From NCBI GenBank assembly GCA_949282305.1, contig CASDPB010000131.1:1-64000 (forward strand): a DNA stretch of 64,000 nucleotides, given 5' to 3'. The DNA is from an uncultured Lentisphaeria bacterium (lineage in GTDB: Bacteria; Verrucomicrobiota; Lentisphaeria; Victivallales; UBA1829). This document shows, piece by piece, positions 1-6,040 of this stretch; position 1 is the first letter of the stretch; each line of letters starts with the position of its first letter. Below the pieces are notes generated by a model, which saw only the letters and a list, made by a program, of their open reading frames with translations, searched no databases and was not told where the DNA came from. Position numbers and translations under genes: made by a program.

Positions 1-500
1 ACGGTCTTTCCCCAGTGGTGACACTTCCAGCCGCCGTCCTCGAAGAGGTAGTAATAGTCCACGTCGAAATGCTTTTTGAGTTCGTCGAACTCCCGCGCGA
101 GAAACATGACCGGCTTCGGTTCCGCGATGCGGCAGTCCCGATGCACGTAGACGCATACCCCCGGCTCCGGCGACGCGAAAGAGTGATCCGGCGTCTTCGG
201 CGTGATCTCCTTTTCAATCTCGATGAGATCGCCTTCATTGAGCAGTTCCAGAACCCGCTTTTCATCCCGGTAATGCTGCTGCAGAATGCGTCCGCAGGTT
301 CGCGTCCATCCGAAACGGTGAACCTTGATTCCGAGGTAACTTCCGTTGTCCATCCGGAGGGCGATGCAACCGGCGTATTCGATGCCCGGTTCGCGGTCAT
401 ACTTTGTGTTCCGCGCCCGTCCGAATCTGGCGCCGCCCCGGTATCGGGGCATTTCGCCCGGGAAAAACGGACGGATTTTTCTTGACCTGTATGGTTTCAT
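1..500 (-). CDS. Phage-associated hypothetical protein (partial, runs off the left edge)
   Basis: An open frame of about 166 codons begins at the ATG at 500 and continues past the left edge, so the C-terminus is missing. Its residues about 45-95 have the pattern of a widespread phage protein family of unknown function. The pattern is a small strand carrying MDNGSYLGIKVHRFG, then a helix with YRDEKRVLELLNEGDLIEI. It is followed by an HRD motif and a C-terminal YYYLFEDGGWKCHHW segment, where family members have YLF-DG-W-C. The start overlaps the stop of the upstream gene as ATGA, which indicates translational coupling in a leftward phage operon. Function is unknown. Confidence 0.75.
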   Translation of the reverse strand, partial: MKPYRSRKIRPFFPGEMPRYRGGARFGRARNTKYDREPGIEYAGCIALRMDNGSYLGIKVHRFGWTRTCGRILQQHYRDEKRVLELLNEGDLIEIEKEITPKTPDHSFASPEPGVCVYVHRDCRIAEPKPVMFLAREFDELKKHFDVDYYYLFEDGGWKCHHWGKT

Positions 501-835
501 TTCTCTTTTCCTCCATCTTCAGTTTTCATCATGCGGTCAAACATCACCAGCGCGGCGCATTTTTCCATGACTTCGACATCTTCGGCAAGCAACTTTATCA
601 GCATCAATCTGCCGGAGCATCTTGCGCCCGGATAATTTCCAGTCATAACCGCCTGCTTGCCCCTTTTATCTCCGGAAAATTCCGTCGTGCAGAAAAACGG
701 AATACTCCTTTTTTGGCAAAGTTTTAAAACCTCCATCAAACGGGGCTCGATCTCCTTATGAAAAAACTCCGTTTCATCAAAAACCGGGTTCGTCACGGTT
801 CCTGATTCAATCACGATTTCCTGTTCCTTGTCCAT
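497..835 (-). CDS. Hypothetical phage-region protein
   Basis: A protein of 112 residues with no family I recognise. It is acidic at the N-terminus and mixed alpha/beta by appearance, with a central SIPFFCTTEFSGDKRG segment and a C-terminal helix that ends in charged residues. The ATG at 835 is preferred over the one at 841 because an AAGGA ribosome site lies seven bases before it but only one base before the other. It overlaps the upstream gene by about 30 bases and its stop overlaps the next start as ATGA, so it belongs to the same leftward unit. Confidence 0.55.
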   Translation of the reverse strand: MDKEQEIVIESGTVTNPVFDETEFFHKEIEPRLMEVLKLCQKRSIPFFCTTEFSGDKRGKQAVMTGNYPGARCSGRLMLIKLLAEDVEVMEKCAALVMFDRMMKTEDGGKEK

Positions 836-1205
836 TTGCATTTCCTTTTTGCTGATGTATTACGTTGTAGTTTGTGCACTTCCGCAGCGCCGTCACGAAT
901 TCCGGCGCATTGCATTGCCGGTGAAACTGTTCATAGCTCATTGCCGGCATGTCCGGCTTTTTCCTTATCCGGCTTTTGACCATCTGCGTGATTTCTCTGC
1001 TTCTGATGAGCCGCGGCAGGTCCAGGATTCTGGCACCGAGCCGCGAGTTGATCCGCCGCTGTGTGCCGTCCATTACCTGGTATAAAATTTTGATATTGAC
1101 GCCGCAGATCACGGACAGTGCCGTAATCGTGTATTCAGTCCGCGCTTCCCGGAGTGCATTTCGCATTTCCTGCGTAATCGGCACCGTTGTCGGAACGTAT
1201 GGCAT
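807..1205 (-). CDS. Small DNA-binding-like phage protein
   Basis: A basic protein of 132 residues. Residues about 10-75 look like a helix-turn-helix region: a helix with TQEMRNALREARTEY, then ITALSVICGVNIKILYQVM, then a basic stretch RRINSRLGARILDLPRLI. This suggests a phage transcription factor, but I cannot name the family. A GAAGG ribosome site sits eight bases before the ATG. The gene follows the octamer-repeat spacer and overlaps the next gene downstream. It could equally be a small structural protein; the DNA-binding call is inferred from helix spacing and charge only. Confidence 0.5.
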   Translation of the reverse strand: MPYVPTTVPITQEMRNALREARTEYTITALSVICGVNIKILYQVMDGTQRRINSRLGARILDLPRLIRSREITQMVKSRIRKKPDMPAMSYEQFHRQCNAPEFVTALRKCTNYNVIHQQKGNANGQGTGNRD

Positions 1206-1280
1206 TTTTTTTACCTTCAGTTAAGAGTTAAGAAAAAATTAGTAATTAGCAATGAGTAATGAGCAATGAGAATGCAGGTT

Positions 1281-1297
1281 AAAGGGCGCAGCCCTTT
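1281..1297. repeat. Small perfect hairpin (REP-like)
   Basis: AAAGGGC and GCCCTTT flank a three-base loop, with no T-run on either side. It lies in the spacer between two leftward phage genes and next to degenerate repeats of AGCAATGAG at about 1245-1270. It may be a repetitive extragenic element or an RNA-processing site; termination is not supported. Confidence 0.4.
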
Positions 1298-1304
1298 CCA
1301 TACC

Positions 1305-1412
1305 TCGCAATCTCGCTACTTCGCACTCTCGCTACTTCGCAATCTCGCAATCTTGCAATCTCGCAATCTGATTCAAGTCTCGCAATCTCGCAATCTTACT
1401 ATCTCGCAATCT
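1305..1412. repeat. Degenerate octamer tandem array, unit TCTCGCAA
   Basis: About twelve copies of an 8-base unit (TCTCGCAA with variants CTTCGCTA, TCTTGCAA and TCTTACTA) fill the spacer between two leftward phage genes, interrupted once by GATTCAAG. The same unit recurs at 1565-1601 and, within coding sequence, near 1963-1984. The spacer 1206-1427 contains no gene that I can support. Confidence 0.8.
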
Positions 1413-1427
1413 GAATTGTGTCTCCTT

Positions 1428-1547
1428 TCAAAATTTGTGTGATTTTTTGATTGCTTGAATATCGAACGCCCGTCCGACAAGCGCGACTGCCAAAATCGCC
1501 AGCGCCGGCGCAAGGAACGGCCAGCAAAGTTTCATAAATTCATTCAT
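1428..1547 (-). CDS. Tiny single-span membrane protein
   Basis: A protein of 39 residues: a short polar N-terminus (MNEFMKL), one hydrophobic segment from about residue 8 to 28 rich in Ala, Leu and Val, and a basic tail ending KKSHKF. The ATG at 1547 is chosen because a strong AAAGGAG site lies eight bases upstream. Longer in-frame starts would read through an octamer repeat array. In a phage context a holin or an accessory lysis protein is possible, but the sequence alone does not decide this. It sits between two octamer-repeat arrays. Confidence 0.5.
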   Translation of the reverse strand: MNEFMKLCWPFLAPALAILAVALVGRAFDIQAIKKSHKF

Positions 1548-1564
1548 GTTCGTTTCTCCTTTTA

Positions 1565-1601
1565 TCTCGCAATCTCGCAACTTCGCTATCTTGCTATCTT
1601 G
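1565..1601. repeat. Second octamer array (TCTCGCAA unit)
   Basis: Four to five copies of the same 8-base unit as the larger array lie immediately upstream of the ribosome site of the tiny membrane protein and downstream of the preceding gene's stop. The shared unit and position between genes argue for expansion of one repeat family inside the element. Confidence 0.7.
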
Positions 1602-1687
1602 TAAAGTCGGCATACTGACAGCGTTTGCGCCTCCGGGTATGCCAGCCGGAGGGGAGTTCCTATCCGGGAAGTCCGGACCCGACACTG

Positions 1688-1945
1688 TCACGCGGGCTGG
1701 TCTGGGCGTGTTTTGACGTTTTGCTTTCCAGACTTGAAATTATTGATGACGTTGTCGAGGTCCATTCTGTCCACTCCTTTTTCAACGCCGGGATAATCCC
1801 GGACCAGCGCCGCATATTCCGGCACCGCCATAAACTGCGCCGGCGTCAGCTTGACGTATGCAGATGCCAGCGAAATCGGAAGGATTCTTCCCCACTTCTC
1901 CCCGAGCAGACGTGCTACTGTTCTGTCTCCGAATCCGTTTTTCAT
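1688..1945 (-). CDS. Hypothetical phage-region protein
   Basis: A protein of 85 residues with no recognised domain. It starts MKNGFGDRTVARLLGEKWGRI, carries a PAQFMAVPEYAALVRDYPGVEKGVDRMD segment typical of a small helical protein, and ends in a polar tail. An AAGGA site precedes the ATG by about ten bases. The start overlaps the upstream stop as ATGA, suggesting translational coupling with the small membrane-protein frame before it. It belongs to the leftward phage unit. No function is proposed. Confidence 0.55.
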   Translation of the reverse strand: MKNGFGDRTVARLLGEKWGRILPISLASAYVKLTPAQFMAVPEYAALVRDYPGVEKGVDRMDLDNVINNFKSGKQNVKTRPDQPA

Positions 1946-2142
1946 ATCATCGATCCTTTCTCATTTTTCGCAATCTCACTATCTGTTTTCCGTTTTATGT
2001 TTTCCCGGTGAACCCAGTAAAGCTGCCTGTATTCGTAATTTGCGTTTTCCAGTCTTTTGTGGTATCTTAAATACTGGATCAGTTCTGACGTCCATAAACC
2101 AATCACAAATGCAAAGGTAAAAAGAAGAATGCAGGGAAAAAT
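1942..2142 (-). CDS. Possible small membrane protein with unclear start
   Basis: A frame ending at 1942 encodes one hydrophobic span (FPCILLFTFAFVIGLW) and then a basic, tyrosine-rich tail (YHKRLENANYEYRQLYWVHREN). Its stop overlaps the next start as ATGA, which favours a real gene. No ATG opens it before it runs antisense to the zinc-ribbon gene on the other strand. ATT at 2142, or GTG inside the span, are the only nearby candidates, so the 5' end given here is a guess. A frameshift at the start is also possible. Confidence 0.35.
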   Translation of the reverse strand: MFPCILLFTFAFVIGLWTSELIQYLRYHKRLENANYEYRQLYWVHRENIKRKTDSEIAKNEKGSMI

Positions 2143-2148
2143 GAGCTC

Positions 2149-2586
2149 ATGGATACGGTAAACTTTATTATCGCCGTTTGTTCTGTTTTCTTTTCCGGGC
2201 TGACTTCCGGCGTTGCCGTCGGCTTGTTCCTGTCGCCCAGCTACACCGCGTTCCGCCAGTGCAAGTTCACCGCCGGACGCGAAGACCGGCTGCGCAAGGA
2301 GCAGGAGCGCAAAGCCGAGGCTCAGCGCAGACTGGAGGCCTGCCGCCTTCGGAAAACGGAGAAACGCATTGCATACGGCATTTATTGGGACGGGGAGGGA
2401 ACCCCCTACTGTCCTGTCTGCAAAACAGCAATGCACCCTTTTTCCAAAGTTGACGGAACCAATAAATGGCATTCCGGATGTTATGCCTGCGAGGCGGCGA
2501 ACCCCGGAAGCGGACACCGATACTGTCATCTCCCGGATTCCCGCGATCTGATGACGGAAATCAAAAAACGTTTTGAAGAACATTGA
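2149..2586 (+). CDS. Membrane-anchored zinc-ribbon-like protein
   Basis: A protein of 145 residues. Residues 5-28 form one membrane span. Residues about 40-72 are a highly charged coiled-coil-like stretch (REDRLRKEQERKAEAQRRL). Residues about 85-125 contain CPVC, then a second Cys pair in SGCYACE, which fits a four-cysteine zinc site, followed by HRYCHLPD. The family is unknown to me. It reads against the surrounding leftward phage genes, so it may be a lysogenic-conversion or moron gene. A weak AGGGA site precedes the ATG by about a dozen bases. Confidence 0.55.
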   Translation: MDTVNFIIAVCSVFFSGLTSGVAVGLFLSPSYTAFRQCKFTAGREDRLRKEQERKAEAQRRLEACRLRKTEKRIAYGIYWDGEGTPYCPVCKTAMHPFSKVDGTNKWHSGCYACEAANPGSGHRYCHLPDSRDLMTEIKKRFEEH

Positions 2587-2857
2587 ATCTTCCCCTATCG
2601 TAAGTCCATACATAAGACTACCATTGCTGCTTCTTTTGGGCATAACAGTTTTAACAGGAGCAGTTGCTCTGCATGGCAGACTAAAATTCCTGCGGGATAC
2701 CAGGGACGCATTACGGAAGGAGTATCTGTACCAGATAAAAACCGAAGTAAGCGAACCCAGAAATGCTGTCGTTGCCCGGAAGATGCAGTATGTTTCCTTT
2801 CTTTTCTCCGTTGTCTTTCTGATTCTGGCGGCGCTGGAGGCCGCGGAAAAGTCTTGA
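2573..2857 (+). CDS. Possible two-span membrane protein (TTG start)
   Basis: A frame of 94 codons opening with TTG inside the end of the zinc-ribbon gene. It encodes two hydrophobic segments, one at residues about 15-35 (RLPLLLLLGITVLTGAVAL) and one at 70-88 (VSFLFSVVFLILAAL), separated by a basic linker. No ribosome site is visible, so expression would depend on coupling to the gene before it. It lies almost fully antisense to a leftward frame at 2595-3011. Probably only one of the two is a full-length gene. Confidence 0.35.
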   Translation: MKNIESSPIVSPYIRLPLLLLLGITVLTGAVALHGRLKFLRDTRDALRKEYLYQIKTEVSEPRNAVVARKMQYVSFLFSVVFLILAALEAAEKS

Positions 2858-3011
2858 ACAAGTCCACGATTTCAAAGATGTTCTTGTCCCGCAAATCCCA
2901 CCAGGGAACATCCATGGGAGGACTGTAATAACATCCCGAACGCGGAAACACATTCAATCCCTCCTGCATTCCGCGAATCATCGGTATTTTTCCCCGTTTC
3001 CGCTTTTTCAT
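2595..3011 (-). CDS. Hypothetical phage-region protein, 3' part uncertain
   Basis: A frame of 138 codons whose ATG overlaps the stop of the ribbon-helix-helix gene as ATGA, a strong sign that at least its start is used. The N-terminal 55 residues (basic start, then SGCYYSPPMDVPWWDLRDKN and a helix FEIVDLFKTF) look like a real protein. The rest is Arg/Ser-rich and antisense to a plausible membrane-protein frame, so the true gene may be shorter or carry a frameshift. No family is recognised. Confidence 0.4.
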   Translation of the reverse strand: MKKRKRGKIPMIRGMQEGLNVFPRSGCYYSPPMDVPWWDLRDKNIFEIVDLFKTFPRPPAPPESERQRRKERKHTASSGQRQHFWVRLLRFLSGTDTPSVMRPWYPAGILVCHAEQLLLLKLLCPKEAAMVVLCMDLR

Positions 3012-3184
3012 TTCACCGCCACTGTCTCATTATCGCTTTTCTGATATTTTTTATTGCAATAAGACATCTTCATGCGAATCAATGCGGCTACCGACATTCG
3101 CATATCTTTCGCCTCCCTGATGATATTGAGCTTAAATTGCGTATCTAATGGAACAATGATTGATGTGTCATACTGTTGATTCAT
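3008..3184 (-). CDS. Small ribbon-helix-helix-like DNA-binding protein
   Basis: A 58-residue protein. Residues 6-13 form a strand (DTSIIVPL), followed by a helix (DTQFKLNIIREAKDM) and a second helix beginning RMSVAALIRMKM, which is the layout of the Arc/CopG ribbon-helix-helix fold. It is the first gene of the leftward phage unit, driven by a near-perfect promoter that overlaps an inverted-repeat operator facing the repressor gene. That position is the one held by Cro or an early regulator in temperate phages. An AAAGGA site precedes the ATG. The Cro-like role is an inference. Confidence 0.6.
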   Translation of the reverse strand: MNQQYDTSIIVPLDTQFKLNIIREAKDMRMSVAALIRMKMSYCNKKYQKSDNETVAVK

Positions 3185-3212
3185 TGGTTATCCTTTCCTT
3201 TTGTTCTGTAAT

Positions 3213-3240
3213 ATTATAATCGCTTTTCTGATATTGTCAA
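3213..3240 (-). promoter_or_regulatory. Leftward sigma-70-type promoter
   Basis: On the minus strand, TTGACA (3235-3240) and TATAAT (3213-3218) are separated by 16 bases, a consensus match that reads toward the ribbon-helix-helix gene. Its -35 box and spacer overlap the inverted-repeat operator at 3224-3257. Confidence 0.8.
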
Positions 3241-3257
3241 GAGACAAAAATCAGAAA
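3224..3257. promoter_or_regulatory. Inverted-repeat operator between divergent phage promoters
   Basis: TTTTCTGAT and ATCAGAAAA form perfect 9-base half sites 16 bases apart. One arm with its flank (17 bases, ATCGCTTTTCTGATATT, 3219-3235) is repeated exactly inside the ribbon-helix-helix gene at 3032-3048. It is a likely binding site of the CI-like repressor, the small regulator, or both; the assignment is inferred from position. Confidence 0.65.
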
Positions 3258-3281
3258 AACTTTATTTTTTATAAAAAAACT

Positions 3282-3310
3282 ATTGACTTATTCAACAAGA
3301 AGATATATAA
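3282..3310 (+). promoter_or_regulatory. Rightward promoter of the repressor gene
   Basis: TTGACT (3282-3287) and TATAAT (3305-3310) with a 17-base spacer lie 28 bases before the repressor start. The operator lies about 25 bases upstream of the -35 box. Confidence 0.8.
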
Positions 3311-3337
3311 TAAATAAGAGAAAAAAGGAGTCAGATA

Positions 3338-4069
3338 ATGAGAACAATCGGTCAGAATATAAGACGGCTGCGGGAAGAAAACTCGTGGTCTCAAGCGTTT
3401 ATGGCGAAAAAGCTCAAGGTCAGTCAGTCATCATTTTCACAATGGGAAAATGACGAATATAAGCCAAAGTTTGAACAGCTGCGCAAACTCTCAAATGTAT
3501 TCAACGTAAGGATATCCGAGATTGATGAGTCCATAGCATTGAATGGAGATGCGGTTCTTGCTTCGGCAAATGACCTGCGCGCGGTTCCGCTGTTGACAAC
3601 AGCGCAGGCAAAAGAACTTGATGTATCCCGACCTTTCGGCGGAATTGAAATCGAAGATGGGGAAATGGTTTTTTTTGCAAGACCGAAAGAAGGAGATTTC
3701 GCGGTTACTGTAAACGGACATTCCATGGAACCATGGTATCCGGTAGGAACACGTGTTCTAGTCGGATTCAAAGAAATACCAAAACACGGAGACAGAGTTG
3801 TTGTGAATGTCCCATATCAAAAAGAACTTCTTTTTAAAGTCTACTTGGATTTTGGGGCAAAGTTTGCCTTGTTTTCCATCAATCAAAAAGACGGTATTGA
3901 GCCTGTCGTCATAGATAAGATGGACCGTGATGCCTATTATTGGGTTTATCCGATTAAGGAATCAATCAGGAATGAATCTGATGTGGATGCCGCGATGAAA
4001 AAACATCAAATCCGTCCTTGCTATGAAGACTGGGTCAGAGATTATAAAAGAGGTCTTAATGAAGCATAA
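3338..4069 (+). CDS. CI/LexA-like phage repressor (XRE helix-turn-helix plus S24 peptidase)
   Basis: A protein of 243 residues. Residues 4-62 are an XRE helix-turn-helix (IGQNIRRLREENSWSQAFMA, then VSQSSFSQWEN). Residues about 100-205 are an S24 LexA-type peptidase-like domain with the serine in GHSMEP (S129) and the partner lysine in LLFKVY (K167). It would bind the operator just upstream and hold the element dormant, with activation through RecA-stimulated self-cleavage. I do not see a clear Ala-Gly or Cys-Gly cleavage site in the linker, so induction could be weak or work differently. It has its own promoter and overlaps the next gene by 11 bases. Confidence 0.88.
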   Translation: MRTIGQNIRRLREENSWSQAFMAKKLKVSQSSFSQWENDEYKPKFEQLRKLSNVFNVRISEIDESIALNGDAVLASANDLRAVPLLTTAQAKELDVSRPFGGIEIEDGEMVFFARPKEGDFAVTVNGHSMEPWYPVGTRVLVGFKEIPKHGDRVVVNVPYQKELLFKVYLDFGAKFALFSINQKDGIEPVVIDKMDRDAYYWVYPIKESIRNESDVDAAMKKHQIRPCYEDWVRDYKRGLNEA

Positions 4070-4289
4070 AATCTTATGGCTTGTCATTCTGCTGGAAACG
4101 GCGGCACTGATTGCTGCCGGGATATTCATTTCCCGGCACATGGCGTGTTATCACGATCCTGGCAAACCCCGCGTCTATTATTACGGACCCCGCGGCGGCA
4201 AGTATTATATTGACGCCTCCGGACGGAAAAAATACGTGAAGCAAAAAAAAGCAGACAAGGCGGAAAACAAACTGGAAGAGCTTGACTGA
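4059..4289 (+). CDS. Small membrane protein with a GPRGG-type basic motif
   Basis: A protein of 76 residues when started at the ATG at 4059, which has an AGAGG site six bases upstream and overlaps the repressor's end. Residues 5-24 are one hydrophobic span. Residues about 33-62 contain YYYGPRGGKYYIDASGRKKYV, a pattern seen in small basic phage and viral adaptor-like proteins, followed by a charged tail. It is cotranscribed with the repressor and precedes the integrase, so it is probably expressed in the dormant state. Its role is unknown. Confidence 0.6.
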   Translation: MKHKILWLVILLETAALIAAGIFISRHMACYHDPGKPRVYYYGPRGGKYYIDASGRKKYVKQKKADKAENKLEELD

Positions 4290-4343
4290 CAATAACAAGT
4301 ATGAAATACTGTATACGTGAATTGAATTTAAAGGAGTGTTGCC

Positions 4344-5474
4344 ATGTTGAAGAAAAGCGGTAAAACCTGGTATGTCCGACTCCAGATGGACGGAAAGGAA
4401 CGCTGGATTTCCACACATCGGACGTCGGAACGGGAGGCACGGAAAGCCGCCGCCGTCATTCTGACTGCAGTCAAAAGGGAACGCGCGGAAAAGACCATCA
4501 CCTCCGCCCTGCTGGACGTCGTGAAGCAAATGGCGCGGCAGGAGCTTTCCGAAACGGAAACAAAAACACGTCTTGCCGACGTGGAGCGCCTTGCGCAGTT
4601 GGAGGCGCTTCAGATTGTCGATGCTCTTCTTCCGGCGCCGCCTTTGCTTGCCTCTGACCTCTGGGACAAATATATGTCCGCCGGGCCGAAGCTGAAAGCG
4701 TCTACCCTGAAAACGAAACGTCAGCGTTTCCATGTTTTTGCGAAATGGGCGGGGGATTCCGATATGAAAAACCTGAAAGAAACGGATTGCCGGAAATTCC
4801 TTGAGTCACTCAATACAGAAAAAAGCCAGACGGTCAACAATTACATCTCCGAGCTGTCCAGCGTATGGAAACAGTCGCCGCAGTTGAACAACCCCTGGGG
4901 CGAACACCTCCGGCGGAAATCGAACGTCGTGCATAAACTGCCGCTTCTGCGTGATGAAATCCGGAAAATTCTTGATTACTGCACCGTCCGGGATCTTCAG
5001 TTCTGGCATTTTGCCGTGATTCTCGACTATTATACCGGCTTGCGGTTGAAAGACGTGGTCTATTTCTCAACGTTCAATATCAAGGACGGTTATATTTCGC
5101 TGGTTCCTCAAAAGACGGTTCGGACTGTCCGGAAAGTCTCAATCCCGGTTCCGGACGTTCTGCAGACCGAAATTGACAAAGTGAAACCTGCTGACGGAAG
5201 CCCGGTGTTTTTCCCTGACATGGTAAGGCGTTACGAAAAAGACCGCGCGCTTGTCTCCGGCGAATTCCAGGACATCCTGAAAAAGACCGGCGTTTACCGT
5301 CCGGGCATAGGCTTCCATTCCATCCGCCATACTTTTGTGACATTGGCAATGGACGCCGACATCGACATAAAAAACATCCAGGCGGCGGTCGGCCATACCA
5401 GCATAGCGCTGACGGAGGGCACATATTACCACGGTATCAGGAAAGCGGATTTAAGCGGCTATCCTGCGTTGTAA
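4344..5474 (+). CDS. int: Tyrosine recombinase, phage integrase type
   Basis: A protein of 376 residues. The N-terminal 60 residues are an arm-type DNA-binding region (KTWYVRLQMDGKERWIST). Residues about 100-190 form the core-binding SAM-like domain. The catalytic domain spans about 195-370, with Arg in TGLRLKD (R234), His and Arg in HSIRHT (H325, R328), His in VGHTS (H351) and the nucleophile in EGTYYHG (Y361 or Y362). An AAAGGAG site precedes the ATG. Its position at the edge of the element, next to the nikR junction, fits an integrase flanked by its attachment site. Confidence 0.95.
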   Translation: MLKKSGKTWYVRLQMDGKERWISTHRTSEREARKAAAVILTAVKRERAEKTITSALLDVVKQMARQELSETETKTRLADVERLAQLEALQIVDALLPAPPLLASDLWDKYMSAGPKLKASTLKTKRQRFHVFAKWAGDSDMKNLKETDCRKFLESLNTEKSQTVNNYISELSSVWKQSPQLNNPWGEHLRRKSNVVHKLPLLRDEIRKILDYCTVRDLQFWHFAVILDYYTGLRLKDVVYFSTFNIKDGYISLVPQKTVRTVRKVSIPVPDVLQTEIDKVKPADGSPVFFPDMVRRYEKDRALVSGEFQDILKKTGVYRPGIGFHSIRHTFVTLAMDADIDIKNIQAAVGHTSIALTEGTYYHGIRKADLSGYPAL

Positions 5475-5505
5475 AACAACCCCCTGTTTTACTCCTGTTT
5501 TTGTA

Positions 5506-5907
5506 ATGCACCGCTTGTGTAAGTTAAAATATTTGAGTTCAAATTATGATTTTACAACAATAAAAAACGGTTATGAAAACCGTTCGGAATATGTCCGTGA
5601 TCTGATCCGCGACCGGATTGCCCGCAGACAATGGAGTTCCGGCGGGGAAGTGATCGGCACACTGACGCTGATCTACAATCATCACCGGCGCGGCCTGACG
5701 GAGAAGCTGGTGGATCTGCAGCATCATTGCCATTGCCATGTCCTGGCTTCGACGCACGTTCACCTGAGCCATGAGCTCTGCGCGGAGATGATTATGATGA
5801 AGGGGCGCGGGAATGAGATTGAAGAGCTTGCCAATGCGATGAAGCGTCTGAAAGGAGTGCTCAAAGCCGAGCTTGCGGCGGGAGCTGCGGACGAATCCAT
5901 GTCCTGA
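5506..5907 (+). CDS. nikR: Nickel-responsive regulator NikR with an abnormal N-terminus
   Basis: From GYENRSEYVRDLIRDRI onward (residue 22) this is a clear NikR. The metal-binding set His73, His84, His86 and Cys92 lies in LQHHC and THVHLSHELC, matching E. coli His76, His87, His89 and Cys95. NikR is a nickel-sensing repressor or activator with a ribbon-helix-helix DNA-binding head. Here the first 21 residues (MHRLCKLKYLSSN...) do not resemble the strand and first helix, and no ribosome site precedes the ATG. The integrase gene ends 31 bases upstream. I infer that integration separated nikR from its native 5' end, so it is probably inactive while the element is present, although the length is close to normal. 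Confidence 0.8.
   Translation: MHRLCKLKYLSSNYDFTTIKNGYENRSEYVRDLIRDRIARRQWSSGGEVIGTLTLIYNHHRRGLTEKLVDLQHHCHCHVLASTHVHLSHELCAEMIMMKGRGNEIEELANAMKRLKGVLKAELAAGAADESMS
5567..5583. other. Candidate attachment-site core at nikR
   Basis: ACGGTT and AACCGT form a perfect 6-base inverted repeat around five bases, right at the codons where NikR homology begins (NGYENRS). Tyrosine recombinases usually cut between short inverted core arms, so this is a good candidate crossover site. The matching left junction is outside the window, so the call rests on position and symmetry. Confidence 0.45.
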
Positions 5908-5931
5908 ATTGTTTTTTTTTTGACTTTATAG

Positions 5932-5956
5932 TATTACGAAAATAAAAAACGTAATA
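5932..5956. promoter_or_regulatory. Probable NikR operator
   Basis: TATTACG-N11-CGTAATA is a perfect 7-base inverted repeat. It has the same half-site length and 11-base gap as the Helicobacter pylori NikR consensus (TATTATT-N11-AATAATA), with two changed positions per half. It lies 25 bases after the nikR stop and 85 bases before the next gene, which begins the HmuTUVS-like operon. Confidence 0.65.
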
Positions 5957-5973
5957 AATTTTCGGAAAGTGAT

Positions 5974-6001
5974 TTGACTTACAGTTGCTCTAAGGTATAT
6001 C
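5974..6001 (+). promoter_or_regulatory. Promoter of the nickel-box operon
   Basis: TTGACT (5974-5979) and TATATC (5996-6001) with a 16-base spacer lie downstream of the NikR box. A near-palindrome, CTAAG-N6-CTTAG, covers the -10 box (5990-6005). The box would be centred about 60 bases upstream of the start site, a place from which NikR could activate as well as repress. Confidence 0.5.
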
Positions 6002-6040
6002 TTAGGGGGCGGAAATACAAGTGGAAGGAGTGAAAAACGA

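Larger units (their letters stand above)
1..5583. mobile_element. Right end of a prophage or integrative element
   Basis: This stretch holds small phage-type genes read leftwards, a CI/LexA-like repressor read rightwards, a divergent promoter and operator region between them, and a tyrosine integrase at the right edge. Directly beyond the integrase lies a nikR reading frame with an unrecognisable N-terminus, which suggests integration at the 5' end of nikR. The left end is outside the window. Base composition of the regulatory region (3.0-3.4 kb) is AT-rich compared with the chromosomal genes further right. No structural phage genes are visible, so it could also be an integrative plasmid or satellite. 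Confidence 0.8.

Noticed and set aside
15-485. Plus-strand open frame of 156 codons at the left edge
   Set aside because: The minus strand carries a better frame across the same bases that runs off the edge, matches a known phage protein pattern and is coupled by ATGA to its neighbour.
1305-1601. CRISPR array
   Set aside because: The period is 8 bases with no unique spacers, so it is a simple tandem repeat.
1548-1691. Longer version of the tiny membrane protein (87 residues)
   Set aside because: The extension would be translated from an octamer repeat array and lacks a ribosome site, while the ATG at 1547 has a strong one.
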